From assembly GCA_020854055.1 (NCBI GenBank), contig JADZGD010000129.1:35866-99865 (forward strand): 64,000 nucleotides of DNA. The letters run 5' to 3'. The notes below the pieces were generated by a model. The model was not told where the DNA came from, made no database searches, and was given only the letters and a program-made list of their open reading frames with translations. Source of the DNA: Bryobacterales bacterium (lineage in GTDB: Bacteria > Acidobacteriota > Terriglobia > Bryobacterales > Bryobacteraceae). Below, piece after piece: positions 47,403 through 56,425 of the stretch (position 1 is its first letter; each line of letters starts with the position of its first letter). The translations under genes and the position numbers were made by a program.

Positions 47403-49018
47403 GTTGTATCCGTAACTCTCCACGCCAGCAGTGGCAGCGCCAGCGTGGCCGCCAGCCATAGCAGCGCCAGCAGCAAAAACCAGCCCGGATGATGGCCTGC
47501 CAGCCGCTCGCTCAACTCCGCCGCGCTCCAGCGGCCGAGATCCGCCAGATGGAATGTCTCCAGCCGGCCATCGGGCAGATGCCGGATCAACCCCCCATAG
47601 TAAGGGAGCATCAGAAAGAGCATCCCGTAGACATCCAGCGCGGCCGCGCCCCACGCGGCCGCCGGGGCGATCCATCGCTGCGCCGGCGCCGGCAGCAGCG
47701 TTGCAATCCCGGTGTACAGCAACAGCACCTCAGGCACCACGACGGCATAGAGATACCAGCCGTTGGTGGTGGATTGCCCGATCGTCAGATAGCCCACCAG
47801 CGCATGGTACGCGAGCGCCGCCAGCACCGGAGCGAGCAGGAAGGAGCAAACCAGCACCACGTTCCGCCGCCGCCCGGTCAATGCCCACACACCACCGAGC
47901 AGACCGGCCAGCAGAAACAGCCCGCTCAGATGGTAGATCCAACTGCGCACCTGGAGGAAACTCCAGCCGCCAAACCAGACGTGTGAGGTCACCGCGGTGT
48001 CCACCGCCTGGCGCCAGTTCATGCGCAACAGTCCTTCCAGCCGGGCGCCCGCGCTCAAGCCTCGGATGCCCACCGTCTGAATCTGGCCTGTCAGCGTTCC
48101 GGTGGATTCGTAGATAAATCCGTACCACCATCCGGCCAGCAACCCTGCCACCGCCAGCGCCATCAGACAACCGGAGACAATTTGCCTCCATTGCGCCCGA
48201 TCGCGGAAGACCAGCCACCCCGCCGCCACAAGGAGCGATGTCCAGGTAGCAACGAAGTAGGCTTTACTCAGCAGTCCCGCGCCCACCACCACACCGGCCG
48301 CCAGCCAAAGGCGCCGGTATCCCGGCTGAACGGTCAAACGAGCCATCAGATAAAGTAGCGTTGCATAGAGCACGATGGCCGGACCTTCGTTGCCCACCCG
48401 GCAGACATCGATCGCCAAACCGGGAAGAACCGCGATACAGGCGATTACACCCAGGGCCACACGTTCCTCGCCTGACAGCCGCCGAGCCGCCAGATAACCA
48501 ACGGGAATCACCAGCGAGGCTACCGCCAGGGACCACATCCGCAACCAGAATACCCGGCCGGCCAGCGGCAATTCGCCGGAAAGCCACAGCGGAAGCTGCA
48601 TCAACCAGTAGTAAAGCGGAGGCTGCTGCGCCTCCCAGAGGACTGCGTCCGCGGCCGCCTGGCTACGCCACGAAGCCGGCAACCTCTCCAACTGAACAGT
48701 CCGGGCCTTCCGTTCCCCGGGCGATAATGCCCAAAACTGTTCGTACGACAACGAACCGGGCACCATCCGATGCGCTATCCAGGCGAGCGGCGCGATGTCG
48801 AGCGAGGCGCGTACCTCCCGTGAGATCCGGTCTTCACCCGCCAGCGGCAAATCGCCTCCGCCGGCAGCCAGATGCTCCACATATGCGTAGTGCGCATACT
48901 CGTCCCATCCCTCCCACAGCGGTAGAGCGAAGTTGTAAAAGGTACCGCGAGCCAGAAAACAGACCCAGATCAGCAGTAACGCGCGGCTGGATGAACGCCG
49001 AAAAAAGGCCGGCTTCAA
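47375..49018 (-). CDS. GT-C-fold-like integral membrane glycosyltransferase candidate
   Basis: The 547-residue, strongly hydrophobic protein has many membrane segments. Its N-terminal pattern LPLWEGWDEYAHYAYVEHLA near 32-51, with an acidic pair in the first outside loop, and EAQQPPLYYWLMQLPLWL near 129-146 are hallmarks of GT39/GT83 and DUF2142-type membrane transferases that use polyprenyl-phosphate sugars. The only start in frame is TTG 49018. It shares a recognisable architecture with the divergent gene at 49037, so the two are probably paralogues. The stop lies in the ppdK terminator loop. Donor and acceptor unknown. Confidence 0.78.
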   Translation of the reverse strand: MKPAFFRRSSSRALLLIWVCFLARGTFYNFALPLWEGWDEYAHYAYVEHLAAGGGDLPLAGEDRISREVRASLDIAPLAWIAHRMVPGSLSYEQFWALSPGERKARTVQLERLPASWRSQAAADAVLWEAQQPPLYYWLMQLPLWLSGELPLAGRVFWLRMWSLAVASLVIPVGYLAARRLSGEERVALGVIACIAVLPGLAIDVCRVGNEGPAIVLYATLLYLMARLTVQPGYRRLWLAAGVVVGAGLLSKAYFVATWTSLLVAAGWLVFRDRAQWRQIVSGCLMALAVAGLLAGWWYGFIYESTGTLTGQIQTVGIRGLSAGARLEGLLRMNWRQAVDTAVTSHVWFGGWSFLQVRSWIYHLSGLFLLAGLLGGVWALTGRRRNVVLVCSFLLAPVLAALAYHALVGYLTIGQSTTNGWYLYAVVVPEVLLLYTGIATLLPAPAQRWIAPAAAWGAAALDVYGMLFLMLPYYGGLIRHLPDGRLETFHLADLGRWSAAELSERLAGHHPGWFLLLALLWLAATLALPLLAWRVTDTTKNAGPSAG

Positions 49019-49036
49019 CGGCGAGAGCGGCGCAAT

Positions 49037-50662
49037 ATGAAATTTGATAAGTTTAATACCTTGTTATCTTACATAAAATCGTTCACGGCCGGAAATGCGC
49101 GGATCCTCTGCTTCTGGTTGATGACGGCCGCCGGTTATGCGCTCCTCACGCCGCTCTGGGAGGGATTCGACGAGCCGTTCCACTATGCCTATGGCCAATG
49201 GCTGGCGACAAGGATGCGTATCCCGGCCTTGGGGAGCACACCGCTGTCGGAGGAGGTATGGCGATCCTTGCAACTGGCGCCGGGCAGCCACGTCGTCCGG
49301 AAGAATCTCCCGTTGGTCACAACGTACGAAGAGTACAACCGGCTGGGGGAGGCGGAGCGGTTCCGCAGGCGAGCCCAACTGCGGTCCATTCCGCCGGTGA
49401 GCCGTTCGACACTCGCCACGGGCACCAACAACTACGAGGCGCAGCAACCGCCGCTCGGATATCTTCCAATTGCGGTCATCGACCTTTTCGGCCAGCGGGC
49501 CGGGCTGAGCGCCCGTGTCCGGATTGCCCGCCTTTTCTGCGCGCTGGCCGGCGGGGGCCTCCAGGTCTGGCTGACTCTCCGGCTGGCCAGCCAGCTATCG
49601 CTGGAAGGTCACTGGCGGTCACTTTGCCTGTTTCTGCTGGCCGGACTCCAGACGTTCCACGCAACCTTCTCCCGGGTGTCCAATGACTGGCTGGCGGTGC
49701 CTTTGGCAACAGCGGTAATCCTGGCCGTGTTGCGCTGCTCCCAGGCGGCCGGGATCCGGAATGCCGGACTGCTCGGCCTGATACTGTCGGCCGGCCTGCT
49801 CACCAAGGCCTACTTTCTGGTCTGGGTCATCTTCAGCGTGGGAGTATTGCTGGCGCTTCCGCTAGCCCGCCGCGCAAAGTGGACCATGCTAGCGGCGCTG
49901 GCTGCCGGTCTGCTGCCGGCGGCCCCCTGGTACGTCAGGAATCTCGTGCTCCACGGCAACCTCACCGGAACGCTTCAAGCCCAGGCGAACATCGGCCCGC
50001 TTGAAGTGATGGCGGCGGCCGGCGAGATTCCCTGGCTGTCTGTTGCACCGGCCTTGTTTCGCGGAGCTCTCTGGACGGGAAACAACTCATTCCTGTCCTT
50101 TTCCAGCGTGACGCTCAACGCAATGCTGCTCCTCGGTGGGACAGCCCTGTTGCTGTGGGTCACAGGCAGCTTCAGGAAGCCATCGTGGCGGCGGGAGTGG
50201 ACCGCCGCCTGTGGAGTAGCGGTATTCGGAGCTTCACTGCTATATGCAAATGCCATGTTCTTTGCCCAGGCCCATCGCTCTTACTACACGTCCACACCGT
50301 GGTATGTGCAGACACTTGGACCTTCTCTGGCCTGTCTGGCAACCCTGGGCATGGCCGGCGGCGGCCGGCTCGGGCGATGGCTCGCTTCCGCCCTGGCCGC
50401 CGGGACCGGCTACCTGATCGCATCGACGTTCTGGGTAAAGCTGATCCCCCTGTACTCGGGGTATGCCGCGGGCCGCGCCAGTCCGGCCCAACTGATCCAA
50501 CACTATCGAGGAGCGTGGTGGCATTCGCTGGCCCAACTGGCGCTTGGTCCCGTGGAGCTGTTGGCGCCGCTTGCGGCCGGCAGCACCCTGCTGGCCTGCG
50601 CCTGCGTACTTTACTTCCGTCCCAGCCGGCTGCCGGTTTCAAGACGAGGCCCTGCGTGCTGA
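49037..50662 (+). CDS. GT-C-fold-like integral membrane glycosyltransferase candidate (paralogue)
   Basis: The 541-residue polytopic membrane protein shares with its divergent neighbour the PLWEGFDEPFHYAYGQWLA motif near 41-59 (acidic pair) and EAQQPPLGYLPIAVIDL near 135-151. Its C-terminal region is poorly conserved. Residues 1-17 are encoded by an unusually AT-rich stretch, which may be the promoter region of the divergent pair, so the real start could be later (for example the TTG codon for residue 9). ATG 49037 keeps the first membrane segment complete. The final bases overlap the start of the UbiA gene, so the two are coupled. Confidence 0.78.
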   Translation: MKFDKFNTLLSYIKSFTAGNARILCFWLMTAAGYALLTPLWEGFDEPFHYAYGQWLATRMRIPALGSTPLSEEVWRSLQLAPGSHVVRKNLPLVTTYEEYNRLGEAERFRRRAQLRSIPPVSRSTLATGTNNYEAQQPPLGYLPIAVIDLFGQRAGLSARVRIARLFCALAGGGLQVWLTLRLASQLSLEGHWRSLCLFLLAGLQTFHATFSRVSNDWLAVPLATAVILAVLRCSQAAGIRNAGLLGLILSAGLLTKAYFLVWVIFSVGVLLALPLARRAKWTMLAALAAGLLPAAPWYVRNLVLHGNLTGTLQAQANIGPLEVMAAAGEIPWLSVAPALFRGALWTGNNSFLSFSSVTLNAMLLLGGTALLLWVTGSFRKPSWRREWTAACGVAVFGASLLYANAMFFAQAHRSYYTSTPWYVQTLGPSLACLATLGMAGGGRLGRWLASALAAGTGYLIASTFWVKLIPLYSGYAAGRASPAQLIQHYRGAWWHSLAQLALGPVELLAPLAAGSTLLACACVLYFRPSRLPVSRRGPAC

Positions 50663-51618
50663 TCGCCGATCCAAAGCGCCCCGGCCCGCGGGGCCACATT
50701 CGCCTCGCCAGGTTCGATCACTGGATCAAGAATCTGCTGGTTCTACCGGGCACCGCCGTGGCGCTCTCGGTCGATCCGCGGCAGTTGGGCCGGATGAACC
50801 TGGTGAGCCTGTCGCTCGGCCTTCTGGCAATCGGCCTGGTGGCATCCAGCAATTATGTGCTCAATGAGATTCTCGATGCGCCGTTCGACCGGCTCCATCC
50901 GCTCAAACGGGATCGTCCGGTGCCCGCCGGCGAAGTGAGCGTTCCACTGGCCTGGTTGCAGTGGCTCTTGATGGGACTGGCCGGGGGATTGATCGGCTGG
51001 CATCTTTCGCGCCCGTTCCTTCTATCGCTGGCTGCTCTGTGGGTGATGGGCCTCATCTACAACGTACGCCCGATCCGCGCCAAGGACTGGCCATTCATCG
51101 ACGTGTTGATCGAAGCGGTCAACAACCCACTGCGCTTTCTGGCGGGATGGTATCTCACCGGCACCACGGCCCAGCCGATTGCGTCGCTGCTGTTCAGCTA
51201 TTGGATGGCCGGTTGCTACCTGATGACCCAGAAACGCTTCGCCGAAATGCGCGATGTGCGATCCCGGGGCGTGTTGTGCCGCTACCGCAAGTGCTTTCAT
51301 TACTATACGGAGCAGAACCTGCTCGCCTGCTCCATGTTCTACGGGGCACTGGCGATGTTATTCCTGGGCGCCTACATGGGACGATACCGGCTGGAGATGG
51401 CCCTATCGTTTCCACTGGTTGCCGCGGTGATGGCCATCTACCTAGCCCTGGCGTTCAAGCCAGATTCGGCGGCCCAGCGGCCCGAAGCATTGATCCGCGA
51501 ACCGGCTCTCATGCTGTCACTCACCGCCTGCGCGGCGGCGATGATCCTGCTGCTGTTCATCAACGTCCAATGGCTGCACCTGGCGTTTCCGCCAACGGCG
51601 GTACGGCCTGGCCCGTAG
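50656..51618 (+). CDS. UbiA-family prenyltransferase resembling decaprenyl-phosphate phosphoribosyltransferase
   Basis: The 320-residue polytopic enzyme of the UbiA superfamily has motif 1 NEILDAPFD with Asn70, Asp74 and Asp78 (NxxxDxxxD), followed by DRLHPLKRDRPVPAG. That signature is typical of enzymes transferring phosphoribose to polyprenyl phosphate (Rv3806c type), not of quinone prenyltransferases. A later QKRFAEMRD segment near 193-201 and FHYYTEQNLL near 215-224 agree with this. The start is GTG 50656, preceded by GAGG and overlapping the stop of the GT-C-like gene by seven bases. It probably supplies a lipid-linked pentose to that transferase. The convergent aconitase gene ends ten bases away. 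Confidence 0.85.
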   Translation: MLIADPKRPGPRGHIRLARFDHWIKNLLVLPGTAVALSVDPRQLGRMNLVSLSLGLLAIGLVASSNYVLNEILDAPFDRLHPLKRDRPVPAGEVSVPLAWLQWLLMGLAGGLIGWHLSRPFLLSLAALWVMGLIYNVRPIRAKDWPFIDVLIEAVNNPLRFLAGWYLTGTTAQPIASLLFSYWMAGCYLMTQKRFAEMRDVRSRGVLCRYRKCFHYYTEQNLLACSMFYGALAMLFLGAYMGRYRLEMALSFPLVAAVMAIYLALAFKPDSAAQRPEALIREPALMLSLTACAAAMILLLFINVQWLHLAFPPTAVRPGP

Positions 51619-51627
51619 CGGCAGAGC

Positions 51628-54300
51628 TTATCCGGCCTGGCCGGCCAGTTGCCGCAGCACGTATGGCAGAATTCCACCGCTGCGATAGTAGGCGGCCTCG
51701 GCCGGGGTATCAATACGCAGAATGGCCTGGAAGCTCCTGGACCCGCCGTCGTCCGCGGTTGCGCGCACCGTCACCCGGTTACTGCCGCCAATCGCCGCCG
51801 CCAGCCCTTCCAGCGCATAGGACTCCTTGCCGGTCAGCCCCAGTGATTCCCGAGTCTCGCCCGGCTGGAACTGCAGGGGTAGAACGCCCATACCCACCAG
51901 ATTGGACCGGTGAATGCGCTCGAAGCTCTCGGCAATCACCGCCCGCACGCCGAGCAGCAGCACGCCCTTGGCCGCCCAGTCGCGCGAGGAGCCGGAGCCG
52001 TACTCCTTGCCGGCGATGATAATCAGCGGCACGCCCTGCTGCTGGTACTTCATCGAGGCGTCGTAGATGAACATCTGCTCGCCATCGGGGAGGCGCACCG
52101 TAATTCCGCCCTCGGTACCCGGGGCAAGCTGGTTGCGCAGCCGGATGTTAGCCAGCGTTCCGCGCACCATCACCTCATGGTTGCCGCGCCGCGATCCGTA
52201 GGTGTTGAAATCCTTCGGCTGGACGCCATGATCCATCAGGTATTTGCCCGCCGGACTGTTCCTGGCAATACTGCCCGCCGGCGAGATGTGATCGGTGGTC
52301 ACCGAATCGCCCAGCATCGCCAGCACCCGCGCCCCTTTCAGGTCTTCGATGGGAGCGTTGGGATCCACCATCGCGTCGAAAAAGGGCGGGCGCTTAATGT
52401 AGGTGGAATCCGGATTCCAAACGAACGAATCGCCGGTGGGCACCTGCATCGATTTCCACCGCTCATCGCCATCGAACACGTGTGCGTATTCGTTCTCGAA
52501 CATTTCGCGGTGAACGGAACTCCGTACCAGGTCGGCGACCTCCTGTTGCGTGGGCCAGATATCGCGCAGATACACGTCCTCGCCGTTCTTGCCCTTGCCA
52601 AGCGGATCGTTCACCAGATCCGTATCCATCCGTCCGGCCAGCGCATAAGCCACCACCAGCGGCGGCGAAGTCAGATAGTTGCCCCGCACCAGGGCATTGA
52701 TGCGGCCCTCGAAATTCCGGTTGCCGCTGAGCACCGCGGTCACCACCAGGTCGTCCTTCTGCACGGCCTCGGCAACCGGCTCCGGCAGCGGACCGCTGTT
52801 GCCAATGCAGGTGGTGCAGCCGTAACCGACCAGGTGGAACTTGAGTGCTTCCAGATACGGCATCAAGCCGGCTGCCTTGTAGTAGTCGGTAACCACCATG
52901 GAGCCGGGCGCAAGGCTGGTTTTCACCCACGGCTTTACCTGCAGTCCCTTCTCCACCGCCTTTTTCGCCAGCAGCCCGGCGGCGATCATCACCGAAGGAT
53001 TCGACGTGTTGGTGCAACTGGTGATGGCGGCAATGGCTACCGCGCCGTCCCGCAACTCCACCTCGCTGCCGTCCATCGTGATGGGCGAGGACTTCGGCGT
53101 CTTCCCCAGCCAGGCAAGAAAACTGCGCTTGGCATCGGGCAGGTTGATCCGATCCTGCGGGCGCTTGGGGCCGGCGATCGACGGCACCACGGTCGATAGA
53201 TCGAGCGACAGCGTGTCGGAATAGACCGGCTCCGGCATGGACGCGCTGTGGAACATTCCCTGCTCCTTGGCATAGGCTTCCACCAGCGCGATCAACTCCG
53301 GCGGCCGGTTGGTCATGCGCAGGTAAGAGAGCGAGACGTCGTCCACGGGAAAGAAACCGATGGTGGCGCCATATTCTGGAGACATGTTGCCGATGGTGGC
53401 GCGGTCCGCGATCGGCAGGTTAGCGACTCCGTCGCCGTAAAACTCCACGAACTTACCTACTACGCCTTTCTTGCGCAGCATTTCGGTCACCGTCAGCACC
53501 AGGTCGGTAGCAGTGGAACCTTCCGGCAGCCGGCCGGTGAGGCGGAACCCGACTACCTGAGGCAGCAGCATGGTAATTGGCTGGCCCAACATGCAGGCCT
53601 CGGCCTCGATGCCGCCCACGCCCCAGCCCACGACACCCAGGCCGTTGATCATGGTGGTGTGGGAATCGGTGCCCATCAGCGAATCGGGATATGCGGTCAA
53701 CTTCCCCTGGTGCTGGCCGGTGAAGACCACCCGCGCCAGGTACTCCAGGTTCACCTGGTGGACGATGCCGGTGTCCGGCGGCACCACGCGGAAATTGGCG
53801 AACGAGGTCTGCCCCCAGCGCAGCAGCGCATAGCGCTCCTGGTTGCGCTCAAACTCCATCCGCGCGTTGACGGCGAAGGCGTCGGGAGACCCGAACTTGT
53901 CTACCTGAACCGAGTGGTCGATCACCAGGTCGGCCGGAATCAGCGGATTGGCCAGCCCGGCGTCAGCGCCCAGGCTCTTCAGCGCTTCGCGCATCGCCGC
54001 CAGATCGCAGACCGCCGGAACGCCGGTAAAATCCTGCAACAGAATTCTGGACGGCCGGAAAGCGATCTCCTTGGCAGGCATGGACGCCTTCCACCCGGCA
54101 ATATACTCCACGTCAGCCGCGTGCACGGTGTGACCGTCTTCAAAACGCAGCAGATTTTCCAGAAGAATCCTGATTGAGATGGGCAACCGGTCCAGTTTTG
54201 TCAGCCCGGCGCGCTCCAGCGCGTCCAGGCGGCAGATCTGATAGCCGGTACCACCCACCGACAACGTAGCCGCGGCGCCGAAAGAATTCTTGTTTTTCAT
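51628..54300 (-). CDS. acnA: Aconitate hydratase
   Basis: Interconverts citrate and isocitrate in the TCA cycle with a 4Fe-4S cluster. The 890 residues match the AcnA/IRP-type length. The cluster cysteines are seen in [10 protein letters not shown] near 425-434 and [11 protein letters not shown] near 491-501. Substrate-binding segments include [29 protein letters not shown] near 211-229 and [10 protein letters not shown] near 773-782. ATG 54300 gives [13 protein letters not shown] without a clear ribosome-binding site. It is monocistronic and divergent from the TlpA-like gene. A TACAAT -10-like element lies upstream. Confidence 0.97.
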   Translation of the reverse strand: MKNKNSFGAAATLSVGGTGYQICRLDALERAGLTKLDRLPISIRILLENLLRFEDGHTVHAADVEYIAGWKASMPAKEIAFRPSRILLQDFTGVPAVCDLAAMREALKSLGADAGLANPLIPADLVIDHSVQVDKFGSPDAFAVNARMEFERNQERYALLRWGQTSFANFRVVPPDTGIVHQVNLEYLARVVFTGQHQGKLTAYPDSLMGTDSHTTMINGLGVVGWGVGGIEAEACMLGQPITMLLPQVVGFRLTGRLPEGSTATDLVLTVTEMLRKKGVVGKFVEFYGDGVANLPIADRATIGNMSPEYGATIGFFPVDDVSLSYLRMTNRPPELIALVEAYAKEQGMFHSASMPEPVYSDTLSLDLSTVVPSIAGPKRPQDRINLPDAKRSFLAWLGKTPKSSPITMDGSEVELRDGAVAIAAITSCTNTSNPSVMIAAGLLAKKAVEKGLQVKPWVKTSLAPGSMVVTDYYKAAGLMPYLEALKFHLVGYGCTTCIGNSGPLPEPVAEAVQKDDLVVTAVLSGNRNFEGRINALVRGNYLTSPPLVVAYALAGRMDTDLVNDPLGKGKNGEDVYLRDIWPTQQEVADLVRSSVHREMFENEYAHVFDGDERWKSMQVPTGDSFVWNPDSTYIKRPPFFDAMVDPNAPIEDLKGARVLAMLGDSVTTDHISPAGSIARNSPAGKYLMDHGVQPKDFNTYGSRRGNHEVMVRGTLANIRLRNQLAPGTEGGITVRLPDGEQMFIYDASMKYQQQGVPLIIIAGKEYGSGSSRDWAAKGVLLLGVRAVIAESFERIHRSNLVGMGVLPLQFQPGETRESLGLTGKESYALEGLAAAIGGSNRVTVRATADDGGSRSFQAILRIDTPAEAAYYRSGGILPYVLRQLAGQAG

Positions 54301-54397
54301 GCGTTTCTGTTACCGTACCAATTGTATCGCGCTCACCCGGCGATGGTTGCCGCCGAATTGCGCCGGGCGGCATCCAAGTAATATCGAGACACGATTT

Positions 54398-55006
54398 ATG
54401 GCGCGGTTTCAGACAACCGAAATAGTGTCAGTCGCGGCAGGCATGCTGATCGCGGCCGGCCTGGCATTTCTCTTTTTTCACGACGCCGGTAGCGGCAACT
54501 TCTATCCGCCCCCGGAGCGCCGCCAGATCTCCAAGCTGAGCCTTCCGCGGCTGGATGGAACCACGTGGCGGTTGATCGACCAGAAAGGAAAAGTGGTGCT
54601 GCTCAACTTTTGGGCCACCTGGTGTCCGCCCTGCCGCCGGGAGACGCCGGCGCTGGTAGAGCTTTCCACCCGCTACCTGGCGGCCGGCCTGGTGGTGGCT
54701 GGCATCGCCATGGACGAAGGCGCGCCGGACAATGTACGCCGCTTCGTTACGGATCATCACATCCCCTATGCGATCCTGCTACCCTCCGAGCGCAGCCGCC
54801 TCAACCTGTCGTCCACCCTTCAGGGACTGCCCACCTCGGTACTGCTTGACCGGCAACTGCGCATCGCCAAAATCTATGTCGGCGCGATCTCCCTCGCCAC
54901 CTTCAGCAGGGATGTTGCCAGCCTGCTCAAGGAGCCGGCCGGCGGCGCCCGGGCGGTTCCGGCGCGCGATGAGAAACGCATGCTGCCGCAATCTCGTATG
55001 ATGTAA
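54398..55006 (+). CDS. TlpA-like membrane-anchored thioredoxin
   Basis: The 202-residue protein has one N-terminal hydrophobic segment (about 9-27) that acts as anchor or uncleaved signal, then a periplasmic thioredoxin domain. The redox motif WCPPC has Cys76 and Cys79, preceded by VVLLNFWAT and followed by the GLPTSVLLDRQLRI strand with cis-Pro. This is typical of TlpA/ResA reductases that serve cytochrome c maturation or reduce periplasmic disulfides. The last 20 residues are basic and not conserved. ATG 54398 starts the anchor. No cytochrome maturation genes are adjacent. Confidence 0.88.
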   Translation: MARFQTTEIVSVAAGMLIAAGLAFLFFHDAGSGNFYPPPERRQISKLSLPRLDGTTWRLIDQKGKVVLLNFWATWCPPCRRETPALVELSTRYLAAGLVVAGIAMDEGAPDNVRRFVTDHHIPYAILLPSERSRLNLSSTLQGLPTSVLLDRQLRIAKIYVGAISLATFSRDVASLLKEPAGGARAVPARDEKRMLPQSRMM

Positions 55007-55114
55007 ACATAAGCTGCCCGATTGCGCCGCCTGCGTGAGTGGAGCTTACACATCCGGACCCGCTGGCCTGCTCGCCTTGCACTGAGTGGTCCTCCAGAAT
55101 TCAGGAGTTGCTGA

Positions 55115-56422
55115 ATGAGGTATGCCTTGTGCGTTCATGACCGTTGTCTTGGCAGTTTCATCCTCCTATCCCTATTGGCATCCGTGATCCTGCTCGCCGG
55201 CTGCGGTTCATCGGCCCAGACCATGACTCCCGCCGGGGCGCTGCCGCCTCCGCCGGTATCCTTTATCACGGTACAGACCGAAGACGCTCCGATCTATTCC
55301 GAATTTGCCGCCCAGACCTATTCCCGCCACCAGGTAGAGGTTCGTGGCCGGGTGGAGGGCTATGTCGAAAAGTGGCTCTTCGATCCGGGCCAGAACGTGA
55401 CTGCCGGGCAGGTGCTCTACATACTCGACCTGCGGCCATACCGCGCGGCCCTGGAGCAGGCCGGCGGCAACCTGAAGCAGGCGGCCGCCAACCAGAGCTT
55501 CGCCCAGCGCCAGGTGGCGCTGCTACAGGCGGAAGCTAATCTCGCCGCCGCCCAGGCCCAACTGGTCAAAGCGCAGCAGGACGTGAAGCGCCTGCGGCCG
55601 CTGGTGGTGCAGGATGCCGCCGCCCAGCAGGACCTGGACGCCGCCACCGCCGCCCTCAGCGCCGCCGAAGCCACCGTCCGCGCCAACCAGGCCAACGTCG
55701 AGCAGACACGGCTCTCCACCGCCACGCAGATCGACGCCGCCGGCGGGCAAGTGGAGACCAGCCGCGGAGCGCTGCACACGGCGGAACTGAACCTGGAGTA
55801 TGCCACCATCCGGGCTCCCATCTCCGGGCGAATCGGCGACACGCTGGTGCCTGTGGGCGGGCTCGTCTCGCCGAATTCAGCCCAACCACTCACTACCATC
55901 GTGCCGCTCGATCCTATCTGGGTCCGCTTCCAGGTCAGCGAAGCCGAGTTCCTGGACTTCGTCAGCGGCCGGCACCGGACTTTGAACAAGCTGCCGGTGG
56001 AGCTGACCCTTACCGGCGGCCGCGTGCTGCCTCACCGCGGCGAGATTGCCGATGCGCTGAACCAGGTCGATCCAAAAACCGGCACGCTGGAGCTTCAGGC
56101 CAGCTTTCCCAATCCCGATCACATCGTGCTGCCCGGACAGTTCGGCCATATCCGCATCCGGATCAGTGAGCGCAAAGGCGCCATCCTGGTACCGCAAAAA
56201 GCGGTTCAGGAGATCCAGAACGTTCAATCGGTCTACACGCTCAGTCCGGCCAACCAGGTACAGGCGCGGGCGGTGGTGACCGGTGATCGCGCCGGTGACC
56301 GCTGGATCATCGAGCAGGGTCTCAAACCGGGAGACCGGGTGATCGTCGACGGCAGCATGAAGGTTCGTCCGGGCATGGTGGTTGCTCCAAAGGCCTACAC
56401 CGAATCGGAGCCGCGGGGCTGA
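55115..56422 (+). CDS. RND efflux periplasmic adaptor (AcrA/MexA type)
   Basis: The 435-residue membrane-fusion lipoprotein (LAGC, lipidated Cys30) joins the HAE1 permease to the outer-membrane channel. A lipoyl half-motif VRGRVEGYVEKWLFDPGQNVT near 72-92 is followed by an Ala/Gln-rich helical hairpin (about 110-210), the second lipoyl half LEYATIRAPISGRIGDTLVPVG near 226-247, and beta-barrel and membrane-proximal domains to the end. CAGGAG lies nine bases before ATG 55115. It is separated by three bases from the permease start. The gene triad has no adjacent regulator. Confidence 0.94.
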   Translation: MRYALCVHDRCLGSFILLSLLASVILLAGCGSSAQTMTPAGALPPPPVSFITVQTEDAPIYSEFAAQTYSRHQVEVRGRVEGYVEKWLFDPGQNVTAGQVLYILDLRPYRAALEQAGGNLKQAAANQSFAQRQVALLQAEANLAAAQAQLVKAQQDVKRLRPLVVQDAAAQQDLDAATAALSAAEATVRANQANVEQTRLSTATQIDAAGGQVETSRGALHTAELNLEYATIRAPISGRIGDTLVPVGGLVSPNSAQPLTTIVPLDPIWVRFQVSEAEFLDFVSGRHRTLNKLPVELTLTGGRVLPHRGEIADALNQVDPKTGTLELQASFPNPDHIVLPGQFGHIRIRISERKGAILVPQKAVQEIQNVQSVYTLSPANQVQARAVVTGDRAGDRWIIEQGLKPGDRVIVDGSMKVRPGMVVAPKAYTESEPRG

Positions 56423-56425
56423 TTG

